Below are positions 1-8,034 of a stretch of DNA of 64,000 bases, piece by piece. The position numbers and the translations under genes were made by a program. How positions within the stretch are numbered: the first letter of the stretch is position 1; the number at the start of each line of letters is the position of its first letter. Source of the stretch: CAZOIA01 sp964579675 (GTDB lineage: Bacteria > Planctomycetota > Phycisphaerae > UBA1845 > PWPN01); NCBI GenBank assembly GCA_964579675.1, contig CAZOIA010000003.1, forward strand, positions 1 through 64,000, in the 5' to 3' direction. The notes beneath the pieces were generated by a model. The model ran no database searches. It was not told the DNA's origin and was given only the letters and a program-made list of their open reading frames with translations.

Positions 1-555
1 GCCCCGTTGGCCCGGCTTAATGCCGCCGACGGGATGGCCACCCCCCTCGCCCAGGAGGCGTACGAAAGAATGTACAGCACGCTCGGCGGCAAGCCCGCCC
101 ATGCAACCCTCGCCTTCAACTGGGCCCGACTCATCGAAGCCCTCTACGCAGCCGAACGGATGAAGGAACTTCTCGAAGACCCGGACATCACCAGCGATGA
201 TATCCGCATCGCCCCCACTGAGACCCCTGAAGAGGGCGTAGGCATCGTCGAGGCCCCGCGGGGAACGCTGATCCACAATTACTGGACGGACAGCAACGGG
301 ATCCTCACCAGGGTGAACCTTATCGTGGCCACCAACCACAACGCCGCTCCCATCGCCATGTCGGTCGAAAAGGCGGCTCAAGGTATGATCAAAGGCGGTG
401 AGGTCTCTGAAGGGCTGTTGAATACCGTGGAGATGGCCTTTCGAGCCTACGATCCGTGCCACGCCTGTGCCACGCACACGCTGCCGGGACACATGCCCCT
501 GGAGGCCAGAATTTACGACCACCAGCATCAGCTTCTAAGGGTCGTGCGCCAGTGA
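1..555 (+). CDS. [NiFe]-hydrogenase large (alpha) subunit, C-terminal part
   Basis: This is the end of a gene that enters from outside the window; the frame is open from base 1, so no true start is present. The large subunit holds the Ni-Fe active site. The C-terminal ligand motif is visible as DPCHACATH (about bases 451-477), the second CxxC pair that binds nickel and iron. The DPCxxCxxH form resembles group 3 (cytoplasmic, cofactor-coupled) enzymes, but the subgroup is an inference because the N-terminal motif is missing. About 25 residues follow the motif, as expected for the peptide removed after nickel insertion. The next gene encodes the matching kind of protease 21 bases downstream, so the two are probably one operon. 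Confidence 0.9.
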   Translation, partial: APLARLNAADGMATPLAQEAYERMYSTLGGKPAHATLAFNWARLIEALYAAERMKELLEDPDITSDDIRIAPTETPEEGVGIVEAPRGTLIHNYWTDSNGILTRVNLIVATNHNAAPIAMSVEKAAQGMIKGGEVSEGLLNTVEMAFRAYDPCHACATHTLPGHMPLEARIYDHQHQLLRVVRQ

Positions 556-576
556 TGATCTCGGGGAGGGCGATTC

Positions 577-1053
577 GTGAAAACGCCAACAGTGGTCATC
601 GTCGGCCTCGGTAATTCAATACTCACTGACGACGCGGTGGGCCCGGCCGTCGCCCGACTCGTGCACCAGCGGCTGGGTGATCCGACCGTGGACGTTCGCG
701 AAGCGGCGGTGGGCGGGATCGGACTCGTCGAGCTGCTCGCGGGATACGACAGGGCCATCATCATCGATGCGATCAAGACCGAAGGGGGCCGGGTTGGAGA
801 TTGCTACCTGCTGGATCTCGATGGATCGAGGCCTTCACGGCGCACCGGGATGACCCACGAACTGGGGCTCCTCGAGGGGCTGGAGTTCGGCCGCCGGATC
901 GGGCTCAAGATGCCGGGCCACCTGCGCGTCTACGCGGTCGAGGTGGCGGACCCCTTCACTTTTTCCACGCAGATGACTCCCCACGTGCAAGCCGCCGTCC
1001 CTTCCGTGGCCGAACACATCCTTGCCGAGGAGTTCGGCGTCCCGGCCCGCTGA
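577..1053 (+). CDS. hydrogenase maturation protease (HyaD/HycI/HoxW family)
   Basis: A 158-residue endopeptidase that would remove the C-terminal peptide of the hydrogenase large subunit once nickel is in place. The N-terminal VVIVGLGNSILTDDAVGP has the GxGN..xxDDxxGP signature of the family, with an Asp in the DD pair expected to bind Ni; further Asp and His residues (DAIKTEG; MTHELGL) sit where the family has them. The length is typical. The GTG start at 577 is supported by a GGGGAGGG ribosome-binding site 6 bases upstream. It follows the hydrogenase large subunit directly, which is its expected substrate. Confidence 0.92.
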   Translation: MKTPTVVIVGLGNSILTDDAVGPAVARLVHQRLGDPTVDVREAAVGGIGLVELLAGYDRAIIIDAIKTEGGRVGDCYLLDLDGSRPSRRTGMTHELGLLEGLEFGRRIGLKMPGHLRVYAVEVADPFTFSTQMTPHVQAAVPSVAEHILAEEFGVPAR

Positions 1054-1236
1054 CCTGTGTGCTCCAGGCCCACCGAACATCACCCGACCTGGCATGATCG
1101 GACGCTTGTCAACGCAACCGGTCAAAACGTGGACACTGTACTTGCTTTCCATTAGTATCCCCGCAACGCTGCGCCGGCGAAACCGTATCGTCGGACACAA
1201 CTCCCAGAATGATCCGCAGGAAAGAGGGCACGACGA

Positions 1237-3000
1237 ATGGCCGACGACAGACCCGAACTCATCGACAAACAGCTTCCGTGGTACCGCGGCCTGACGCGAT
1301 ACCAGTGGTGGATCCTCGCTGTCGCAACCATGGGCTGGATGTTCGACACGATGGACCAGCAGTTCTTCAACCTGGGTCGCGGCCCGGCGATGCAGGAGGT
1401 GCTGGATTACGACGCGATCGGCAAGGGGCTGGATGAGCTCGGGGAGCAGGCCGGAAAACGCGAGTATACCGCCGCGGACCTGGATGGGCTGGTCGCCGCC
1501 GGGCTCCTCACCGCCGAGCAAAAAGAGCAGGGGCTCAGAGACAGCACAGGTCAAACGCGGGCAAGCCTGACTCGCAAACAGGTCGCCCAGTTGATCGGCG
1601 ACACGATCCTCCAGCCAAAGTACATTGAGATCGGTGAGGAAAAGCTGGCCGAGTCCCCCGGAGAGTCGTTTGACAAGGCCGGCCTCGACAAGCTTATCGC
1701 AGACGAGGTTCTTTCCACCGAGTGGGTCGAGAAAGAGGTCCCATCCGGCCAGATCTCCCGCGACGAACTGGCCCGGTCGCTCGGGAAGAATCAGGCCGAC
1801 GTAAACGCGTCAGAGGCCGGCGCTCACGCGACCATGATCTTCGTAATGGGCTGGGCGGTTGGAGGCTTGTTCTTCGGATGGATCGGTGACCGGCTGGGCC
1901 GGGCCAAGACGATGGCCCTGACGATTCTGGTCTACGCTTGCTTCACCGGCTTGAACGGGCTCGCCCAGACCCAGATGCAGTTCGTCATCTTTCGATTCCT
2001 CACCGCCCTTGGGGTCGGAGGCGAGTTCGCCGCGGGTGCGGCGTTGGTGGCGGAAACCATGCCGGATCGATCCCGGCCCGCGGCCCTGGGTACGCTTCAG
2101 GCGCTCTCGGCCGTCGGAAACATGACGGGAGCCGGCCTGGCGTTCTTTGTCATGCCGGTGCTGGGCTGGCGGTGGCTGTTCGCGTTCGGGGCTATCCCCG
2201 GGCTCGTCGCCGTCATCGTCTTCCTGGGCGTGCGGGAGCCCGAGAAGTGGCGACAGGCCCGTGCCCGGGCAAAAGAGGCCAAGGACAGAGGCGTCCGGAT
2301 CCTCGAGTCCTATGCCGGCCTGTTCGCCCACCCGCGCTGGCGGAAGAACGCGATCGTCGGCATGCTGCTCGGCGTGGTGGGCGTCGGTGGTCTTTGGGGG
2401 GTCGGGTTCTTCACCCCCGAACTGATGCGGATTGTCGTCGGGCAGGACGCCTCGCCTGAGTACAAGGAGAAAGTGGTCGCGATCACCTTCATGCTCCAGC
2501 AGTTGGGGGCTTTCTTCGGCATGGTGGCCTATACGGTCATCTCGCTCAAGTTGGGTCGCAGAGCCGCGTTCGCGGTCTTCTTTGTCATTGCCTTTGCGGC
2601 GATGTCATACACCTTCTTGTTCCTGGATACGGAGCTCGAGGCCTATTACCTGTTACCGCTTGTCGGCTTCGTCACCTTGGGGCCCTTCGGTGGATACGCG
2701 ATCTACTTCCCCGAGCTGTTCCCGACCCGTCTCCGGGCCACCGGCACCGGGTTCTGTTACAACGTTGGGCGATTCCTGGCCGCCCTGGTCCCGTCGGTCA
2801 AGGGGTGGCTGACCGGGCTCTTCAACAACGGGACACTGATGGCAATGATTCCCCTGCTGTCCTTCCTGTCTGCCTCGGTCAACAACGCCGAGAAGTCGGC
2901 ACGGTATGCTTCGGTCGTGATGATCTTCATTTACATCGTTGGCTTGTTCGTGCTGCTGTTTGCCCCCGAGACGAAAGGCAAGCCGCTGCCGGAGGAGTGA
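1237..3000 (+). CDS. MFS transporter with a large inserted loop after TM1
   Basis: A 587-residue major facilitator protein, longer than the usual 400-450. TM1 is at about residues 25-44. It is followed by about 150 hydrophilic, Asp/Glu/Lys-rich residues (about 48-197) before TM2 begins at MIFVMGWAVGGLFFG. The MFS loop 2-3 signature is then clear (GWIGDRLGRAKTM), and there are about 11 more helices. It resembles sugar or aromatic-acid:proton symporters; the substrate is unknown. The inserted loop would lie on the periplasmic side in the standard topology. The ATG at 1237 has an AGGAAAGAGG site upstream. It heads a same-strand block with a sugar isomerase, a GH65 enzyme and a DUF1080 protein, which suggests that it imports a sugar. 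Confidence 0.85.
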   Translation: MADDRPELIDKQLPWYRGLTRYQWWILAVATMGWMFDTMDQQFFNLGRGPAMQEVLDYDAIGKGLDELGEQAGKREYTAADLDGLVAAGLLTAEQKEQGLRDSTGQTRASLTRKQVAQLIGDTILQPKYIEIGEEKLAESPGESFDKAGLDKLIADEVLSTEWVEKEVPSGQISRDELARSLGKNQADVNASEAGAHATMIFVMGWAVGGLFFGWIGDRLGRAKTMALTILVYACFTGLNGLAQTQMQFVIFRFLTALGVGGEFAAGAALVAETMPDRSRPAALGTLQALSAVGNMTGAGLAFFVMPVLGWRWLFAFGAIPGLVAVIVFLGVREPEKWRQARARAKEAKDRGVRILESYAGLFAHPRWRKNAIVGMLLGVVGVGGLWGVGFFTPELMRIVVGQDASPEYKEKVVAITFMLQQLGAFFGMVAYTVISLKLGRRAAFAVFFVIAFAAMSYTFLFLDTELEAYYLLPLVGFVTLGPFGGYAIYFPELFPTRLRATGTGFCYNVGRFLAALVPSVKGWLTGLFNNGTLMAMIPLLSFLSASVNNAEKSARYASVVMIFIYIVGLFVLLFAPETKGKPLPEE

Positions 3001-3025
3001 TTCGGTTTGACAAGGAGTTCAAGCC

Positions 3026-4087
3026 ATGTTTAGCCGCGACCCGAAGGGGGATCAAGCCACGTTTAGCCGCGACCCGAAGGGGAGCGCGATCGGGACAGAA
3101 CGTTTAGCCGCGACCCGAAGGGGAGCGCGGGAATCAAAACCGTTTAGCCGCGACCCGAAGGGGGATCAAGCCACGTTTAGCCGCGACCCGAAGGGGAGCG
3201 CGCACCTAGCCCCGAAACCTTCACGACGGGAATTGCTGGCCGGTGCTGCATCAACCGCTGCGGGACTGGCGATCAGCCCGGAACTCCGCGCCGCACTCGC
3301 CGACGCCCGCAAGGACCGCCTGAAAGTCGGCATGTGCGACTGGTCCATGGGACGCAGGGACGTTACCGCCTTCGAGCTCGGCAAGCAGATCGGCCTCGAC
3401 GGCGTCGAGGTCAGCATCGGCTCGGCGGAGGACAACCTCAAGCTCCGCCGACCAGAGGTGCAGAAGCAATACCTTGCCGCGGCCCGCAAGCACGGGCTGA
3501 CTATCCCCTCAGTGGCGATGGGCCTGCTCAACCGGGTGCCGCTCATGTCCGAGCCCCGAGCCGCCCTGTGGGTGGCCGACACCATCCAGGTCGCCAAGAA
3601 CCTCGGGGCCCGGTCCGTCTTGCTCGCGTTCTTCGGCAAGGGCGAGCTGCGCGAAGAGAACAAAGACGACATGCGCCGCGTCACCGAAGCCCTGGTGGAA
3701 TTGGCTCCACGAGCGGAAAAGGCCGGCGTGATCCTCGGCCTGGAAACCTACCTCACCGCCGAGGCGCATCTGAAAATCATCGAGCAGGTCAAGTCCAACG
3801 CCCTGCAGGTCTACTATGATGTCTACAATGCCGCGCACAAGAAACACGACGTGCTCAAGGAGATCAAGCTCATCGGCGCCAAACGGATCTGCCAGATCCA
3901 TTTCAAGGAAGGTCCCAATCTCCTCGGCAGCGGCAAGATCGACTGGCCGGCGGTCGTCGCGACCCTCAAGCAGATCAACTACCCCGGCTGGATCGTGCTC
4001 GAAACCAGCAGTCCGACCAAGAACGTCCTTGTCGACACGCAGGCGAATCTCCGGTACGTGCGGCGATTGTTCGAAGAACGATTGTGA
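3026..4087 (+). CDS. Tat-exported sugar isomerase/epimerase-like TIM-barrel protein with repeat-built N-terminus
   Basis: The mature part (from about residue 95) is a xylose-isomerase-like TIM barrel of the sugar phosphate isomerase/epimerase family. Acidic and His residues sit in positions expected for the metal site: a Glu in GLETY, an Asp in YYDVYN, a His in CQIHFKEG and a Glu in WIVLETS. Before it lies a Tat motif (SRRELLAGAAST) with a hydrophobic stretch. The ATG at 3026 has an AAGGAG site 9 bases upstream. The first base of a GTTTAGCC repeat is the G of that ATG. Five repeat copies follow and encode SRDPKG-type residues, so the first roughly 58 residues are repeat-derived and give an unusually long Tat n-region. 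No good later start precedes the twin arginine. The reaction is unknown; such proteins are often partners of DUF1080 proteins and oxidoreductases in keto-sugar catabolism. Confidence 0.85.
   Translation: MFSRDPKGDQATFSRDPKGSAIGTERLAATRRGARESKPFSRDPKGDQATFSRDPKGSAHLAPKPSRRELLAGAASTAAGLAISPELRAALADARKDRLKVGMCDWSMGRRDVTAFELGKQIGLDGVEVSIGSAEDNLKLRRPEVQKQYLAAARKHGLTIPSVAMGLLNRVPLMSEPRAALWVADTIQVAKNLGARSVLLAFFGKGELREENKDDMRRVTEALVELAPRAEKAGVILGLETYLTAEAHLKIIEQVKSNALQVYYDVYNAAHKKHDVLKEIKLIGAKRICQIHFKEGPNLLGSGKIDWPAVVATLKQINYPGWIVLETSSPTKNVLVDTQANLRYVRRLFEERL
3028..3202 (+). repeat. five copies of a palindromic repeat, translated in frame
   Basis: The core AGCCGCGACCCGAAGGGG is followed by GATCAAGCCAC (33-base units starting at 3028 and 3142) or AGCGCG plus a spacer (units starting at 3061, 3102 and 3175). 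CGCGnCCC pairs with GGGnnCGCG around a GAA loop, so each unit can form a hairpin. Units 4-5 repeat units 1-2, which points to a segmental duplication. The 41- and 40-base units shift the frame and restore it, so the host reading frame survives. The same core recurs at 6521-6676, and a relative lies at 4164-4221. Confidence 0.9.
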
Positions 4088-4163
4088 TTTTCTCAATGTG
4101 AAACCGATTGCCCCACCTGTTTCTCTGAAAGGGTGCGTATTCAGCGAGTACTGACCTCTTAAC

Positions 4164-4221
4164 GAGCCGCGACCGTCGGGGAGCGGTCATAAGCGCGACC
4201 GCTTGCTTACGCTCGCGGCTC
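4164..4221. repeat. palindromic repeat between sugar isomerase and GH65 genes
   Basis: GAGCCGCGA (4164-4172) pairs perfectly with TCGCGGCTC (4213-4221). Inside, GACCG (4171-4175) pairs with CGGTC (4184-4188). The left arm resembles the AGCCGCGACC core seen at 3028 and 6521. The element fills much of the 162-base gap, which holds no gene. Confidence 0.75.
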
Positions 4222-4249
4222 CCCATAGCGTGGAACTGGACTGTCCTCG

Positions 4250-6457
4250 ATGAACTTGGAAGAAGCACTCCCACCAGATGACCGTTTCACCATCGTCCAA
4301 AACGAGATGGACTGGCTGCGCCTGCCCTTCTGGGAATCGATCTTCAGCTTGAGCAACGGGTTGATCGGTATGCGAGGCAGTTTCGAGGAGCCGATGCCCG
4401 GCACGCGGTCTCGACCCATGACGTTCATGGCTGGTTTGTACGACACGCTCCCGGCAGCGTTGCCCGAGTTACCCGCGCTGCCCGATTGGCTAACCACGCG
4501 AATCGTACTGGGCGGATCGGCCTTCGACCTGCGGCTCGGTCAAGTCAAGCAGTTCACCCGCTGGCTCGACATGAAATGCGGGTTGCTCCGCCGTGAGGTG
4601 ATCTGGCAGGACCCCCGCGGCCGGACGACGCGGCTGAGCTTCCTGCGCTTCGCCAGCCTGGCCGACTGCAGCCTGAGCGTGCTGAGCGTCCGGGTCGCCC
4701 CCCTGGACTGGTCCGGCCAGCTCGAATTGGAAGCCGACCTCACCATGCCGCCCGTACCCGCGGGCCGCGGTCGCGAGTCATCCCGCTCCCATTTCGAACT
4801 CGCGAAGTCGCAGTCGCGGGCCGACGGCACCTGCTGGCTCGCAACACGAACCCGGCAAACACGTCGGCCGCTCGTCGTCGCCGGCGCGTACGAGGCGCGA
4901 ACCGCTGGAGAATCAATTCCCGGACGGGCCTTCATCCTCGACGTCGAGCCCGGCCAGTCATGCCGGCTCGATCGGTACATGACTTTCCTGGCCGACGCAC
5001 CGGACGCCGAACCGCCCACCAAAAAGGCGCGTCACGTTGCCGCCGCCGCCCGGCGAGAAGGGTTCGATGCCCAACTCGACCGGCACGTCGCCGCCTGCCA
5101 GGAGATGTGGAACCGCATCGACGTCGAGATCGACGGGCCCGCCGAGGACCAGCGGGCGATCCGATTCAACCTCTTCCAACTCGCGACGTTATGCCCGCGC
5201 CCGGGCGATTTCGCCAGCATCGGCCCCCGGGGCCTGACCGGCACGCGTTACCTCGGGCACATCTTCTGGGACGCCGAGATCTACATGCTCCCCTTCTTCT
5301 CGCTGACGAATCCCCAAGGGGCCCGCACGTTGCTCACGTACCGGTACCGGACGCTCGAAGGCGCCCGACGAAAAGCGAAAGCCAACGGCTATCGCGGCGC
5401 CCAATATGCGTGGGAGAGTGCCGACACCGGCGACGAGACCTGTCCCCGCTGGCTGCCCGATCCCCAGACCGGCAACCCAATCCGCATCTGGTGCGGCGAT
5501 CTCCAGGACCACATCACCGCCGATGTCCCCTACGCGATCGATCAGTACCTGAAGGCCACCGGCGACGAGGCTTTCCTCTGGGACTATGCGGCCGAGATCT
5601 TTTTCGAGACCGCCCGCTTCTGGGCGAGCCGAGTCTCACGCAACGACGCCGGCCGGGCAGACATCCTCGATACGATGGGCCCCGACGAGTTCCACATCCA
5701 CGTCCATAACGACGCCTACACGAACTACCTTGCCCGCTGGAACCTGCTCGCTGCCGCCGACCTGTATGACAACTCCGCGTTCCCGAAAGCCGCACGCCAG
5801 GCCCTCATCGCCAGGCTTGCCCTGACCCCCGACGAGCCCGGGACGTGGCGGGAAGTGGCCGCGAACCTCACCCTGCCCCATGACGAGAAGACCGGGCTGG
5901 TGAACCAGTCAGCCGGCTTCACCGACCGGGCCGACGTCTCGCCTGACATTCTGCGCATGCCGCGTCGCGTGCCCATCATTGACGTGATCGGCCCCGAACT
6001 CACTGTCGAGGCCCAGGTCCTGAAACAGGCTGAGGTCGTGATCCTGCAATACCTGCTGGAAAACTATTTCGATAAGAGGTCGCGAGAGGTGAACTTCGAC
6101 TACTACGAGCCGCGCACCAGCCATGACTCCTCGTTAAGCGTCAGCGCCCATGCCCTCGCTGCCGCCCGCCTTGGGCGCATCGAGCAGGCCTGCGATTACC
6201 TCCACCGGGCCCTCTATCTCGATCTCGACGATCTGGTCGGCACCACCGCGGACGGCTTGCACACTGCCAACACGGGCGGCGTCTGGCTGTCGCTGGTCTT
6301 CGGCTTCGCAGGACTGTCCATCGAAGGCGACCGGCCCACCGCTACCCCACGGCTGCCCGCCGCATGGCGCCGCCTCCGCTTCACACTGACGCATCACGGC
6401 CAGCGCTACACCATCGACTGCACCTGCGACGGCGCGCGGATCGAACGCGCTCCATAG
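4250..6457 (+). CDS. glycoside hydrolase family 65 protein (disaccharide phosphorylase or hydrolase)
   Basis: A 735-residue GH65 protein of usual family length. GH65 enzymes mostly phosphorolyse alpha-glucosides such as maltose, trehalose or kojibiose to beta-glucose 1-phosphate. It shows the N-terminal beta-sandwich region (about 1-270), then the (alpha/alpha)6 barrel with HIFWDAEIYMLPFF, YAWESADTGDE and GPDEFHIHVHNDAYTN. The Glu of GPDEFH (about residue 480) is the expected catalytic acid. The C-terminal LHTANTGGVW is also typical. No signal peptide is present, so it is cytoplasmic. The ATG at 4250 lacks a clear ribosome-binding site. Substrate and mechanism cannot be read from the sequence. 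Its place behind the MFS transporter suggests that it acts on an imported disaccharide. Confidence 0.88.
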   Translation: MNLEEALPPDDRFTIVQNEMDWLRLPFWESIFSLSNGLIGMRGSFEEPMPGTRSRPMTFMAGLYDTLPAALPELPALPDWLTTRIVLGGSAFDLRLGQVKQFTRWLDMKCGLLRREVIWQDPRGRTTRLSFLRFASLADCSLSVLSVRVAPLDWSGQLELEADLTMPPVPAGRGRESSRSHFELAKSQSRADGTCWLATRTRQTRRPLVVAGAYEARTAGESIPGRAFILDVEPGQSCRLDRYMTFLADAPDAEPPTKKARHVAAAARREGFDAQLDRHVAACQEMWNRIDVEIDGPAEDQRAIRFNLFQLATLCPRPGDFASIGPRGLTGTRYLGHIFWDAEIYMLPFFSLTNPQGARTLLTYRYRTLEGARRKAKANGYRGAQYAWESADTGDETCPRWLPDPQTGNPIRIWCGDLQDHITADVPYAIDQYLKATGDEAFLWDYAAEIFFETARFWASRVSRNDAGRADILDTMGPDEFHIHVHNDAYTNYLARWNLLAAADLYDNSAFPKAARQALIARLALTPDEPGTWREVAANLTLPHDEKTGLVNQSAGFTDRADVSPDILRMPRRVPIIDVIGPELTVEAQVLKQAEVVILQYLLENYFDKRSREVNFDYYEPRTSHDSSLSVSAHALAAARLGRIEQACDYLHRALYLDLDDLVGTTADGLHTANTGGVWLSLVFGFAGLSIEGDRPTATPRLPAAWRRLRFTLTHHGQRYTIDCTCDGARIERAP

Positions 6458-6470
6458 CTTGGGCTGAAAG

Positions 6471-6512
6471 GATTTGAAACCGCCGATGAACACAGATGAA
6501 CGCGGATAGAAA
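6471..6512. repeat. dispersed repeat with GATGAAC/AGATGAACGC motif
   Basis: Just after the GH65 stop the sequence GATGAACACAGATGAACGCG shows a 12-base internal period and leads into the 60-base repeats that follow. This kind of GATGAACnC repeat is known from intergenic DNA of many environmental bacteria. No gene lies here. Confidence 0.5.
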
Positions 6513-6520
6513 GAACCGAG

Positions 6521-6676
6521 ACAAAGCGTTTGACCGCGACCCGCAGGGGAGCGCGATTGGGACGGAACGTTTAGATTGGGACAAAGCATTTAGCCGCGAC
6601 CCGCAGGGGAGCGCGATTGGGACGGAACGTTTAGATTGGGACAAAGCGTTTAGCCGCGACCCGTAGGGGAGCGCGT
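6521..6676. repeat. 60-base tandem repeats with the AGCCGCGACCC core
   Basis: Two complete 60-base units (6521-6580, 6581-6640) and a partial third (6641-6676) are nearly identical. Each contains CCGCGACCCGCAGGGGAGCG, or CCGTAGG in the third copy, so only the hairpin loop base varies. This is the same core as the in-frame copies at 3028-3202, here between genes. The 286-base gap between the GH65 and DUF1080 genes contains no coding sequence. Confidence 0.92.
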
Positions 6677-6709
6677 TCAGCCATCTGTTCCTTCCCTTGT
6701 ACTCACGCT

Positions 6710-6733
6710 TGCCGTCCCGGGTGACGGACGGCA
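6710..6733 (+). promoter_or_regulatory. leader hairpin before DUF1080 gene
   Basis: TGCCGTCC (6710-6717) and GGACGGCA (6726-6733) form a perfect 8-bp stem with an 8-base loop. The stem ends where the purine-rich AGGAAGGAGG ribosome-binding site begins. It could end upstream transcription or modulate translation; no T-run follows, so its role is open. Confidence 0.45.
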
Positions 6734-6743
6734 GGAAGGAGGT

Positions 6744-7859
6744 TTGGCCACGAAAGCAACAGCGGTAGCCATGATGGTCCTCTTCTCAGGCCAGGACCTG
6801 GACGGATGGATCACGATCGCCGGCAAGTGGGCCTTGCACGACGAGGCGATGGTCTGCAAGGCGGCCCCCGCATCAATCCGCTCGTCGTTCGAGTCCGACC
6901 GGTTTACCCTTTCATTCAAGTATCGTAGTGCCGGCGGCGGCAGCAACCGGGTCTTCGTCCACTCCAAGATGACCACCGGCGGGGTCGGCCTGGCCCTGAC
7001 GCCGATAGGCGCCGTCAGCTCGGCTTCTTCGCAGGCAGCCGGGGCCCGTGCGGCCTCTGATGATTGGCTGACCGTCGAGATCATGGTTGGGCCGGACCGA
7101 CTCCGAGCCAAAACCTCGCATCCCGATGGCCGCGTCATCAGCGAGGCCAAACAGGACATCACGAACCAGAACCGAGGCTTTATCCGCTTCGAGGCCACCG
7201 AGCCCGGCCTTCAAATCCGCGACGTTGTCGTCCGGGAAGCAGGCTTCAGGCCCATGTTTGACCGCCGCACGCTCGAGGGCTGGGAGATCGTCCGCCCCAA
7301 GGACCCCGACGACCCCGGCTGGGTCATCGAGGACGGCGTCGTTCGATGCCGGGGACGCCGGAGCAGTTGGCTCCGCACGCTAAGGACCTACGACAACTTC
7401 GTGCTCCGGCTCGAATACCAGCTCCCGCCCCGCGGCAACAGTGGGATCTTCCTGCGGGCGCCGATCGAGGGGCGCGTGAGTCGGATCGGCCTGGAGATCC
7501 AGCTCCTCGACGACCCGCCCGACCGCGGGTACGTCAAATCCGCCCACCACACCGGGGCGGTCTACGACGGGATCGCGCCCGAGGTCCGGGTGCCGGCCCC
7601 CGCCAATCAGTGGAACGCGGTCGAGGTGTTCCTCGACGGCAAACACATCCGCACCACGCTCAACGCCGTCCGGCTCTACGACGCCGACCTGGACGACGCC
7701 GAGAAGGACATCAACAGCCACAGGCGCCCGCTGGCCACCCGCCGGGCGGTGGGATTCATCGGTCTGCAGGACCATTCCACCACCGTCAGGTTCCGCAACG
7801 TCCGGATTCGCGAGCTGCCGTCGAGGCCGAAGCGGCCGGCGGGTAACGCAACTTACTGA
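6744..7859 (+). CDS. tandem DUF1080 (3-keto-disaccharide hydrolase-like) protein
   Basis: A 371-residue protein with two DUF1080 beta-sandwich domains. The first is at about residues 12-170 (LFSGQDLDGW start) and the second at about 175-360 (MFDRRTLEGWEIV, then GNSGIFLRAP, LEIQLLDD, and a final RFRNVRIREL). DUF1080 members include 3-keto-glycoside hydrolases. The second domain keeps the conserved core better; the first lacks the GNSGI-type loop. There is no export signal, which is unusual because most planctomycete DUF1080 proteins are exported. The TTG at 6744 lies very close to the AGGAAGGAGG site; ATG codons at 6771 and 6774 are alternatives but are far from it. The gene closes the carbohydrate block. 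Confidence 0.8.
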   Translation: MATKATAVAMMVLFSGQDLDGWITIAGKWALHDEAMVCKAAPASIRSSFESDRFTLSFKYRSAGGGSNRVFVHSKMTTGGVGLALTPIGAVSSASSQAAGARAASDDWLTVEIMVGPDRLRAKTSHPDGRVISEAKQDITNQNRGFIRFEATEPGLQIRDVVVREAGFRPMFDRRTLEGWEIVRPKDPDDPGWVIEDGVVRCRGRRSSWLRTLRTYDNFVLRLEYQLPPRGNSGIFLRAPIEGRVSRIGLEIQLLDDPPDRGYVKSAHHTGAVYDGIAPEVRVPAPANQWNAVEVFLDGKHIRTTLNAVRLYDADLDDAEKDINSHRRPLATRRAVGFIGLQDHSTTVRFRNVRIRELPSRPKRPAGNATY

Positions 7860-7963
7860 TATATAAGCCTTTACGAACGGGGGCGGCACCGCTGTGCCCG
7901 TACGTGCTCGGCGGGTGTCGACCTGGCAAGGAGCCGCCGACCGGGCGGCTGCACGAGCAGCGT

Positions 7964-7991
7964 TTGCAATCGCCGCCTCTCGCGGTAGAAT
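7964..7991 (+). promoter_or_regulatory. sigma-70-type promoter for rpmB
   Basis: TTGCAA (7964-7969) and TAGAAT (7986-7991) are separated by 16 bases. Transcription would begin near 7998 and give a leader of about 37 bases to the rpmB ATG. It is one of the better matches to the consensus in the window. Confidence 0.55.
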
Positions 7992-8034
7992 ACGGGGTTC
8001 GTTCAGCATGATCGAAACGGTGGCGAGGTGCTCG

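Noticed and set aside
835..1554. 239-residue minus-strand frame across the hydrogenase protease and MFS start
   Set aside because: It is antisense to two well-supported genes and has no recognisable domain.
3028..3202. Possible CRISPR array (regular short repeats)
   Set aside because: The units run together without unique spacers, lengths differ, parts of the array are duplicated, and it is translated. The array at 6521-6676 is likewise a pure tandem repeat.
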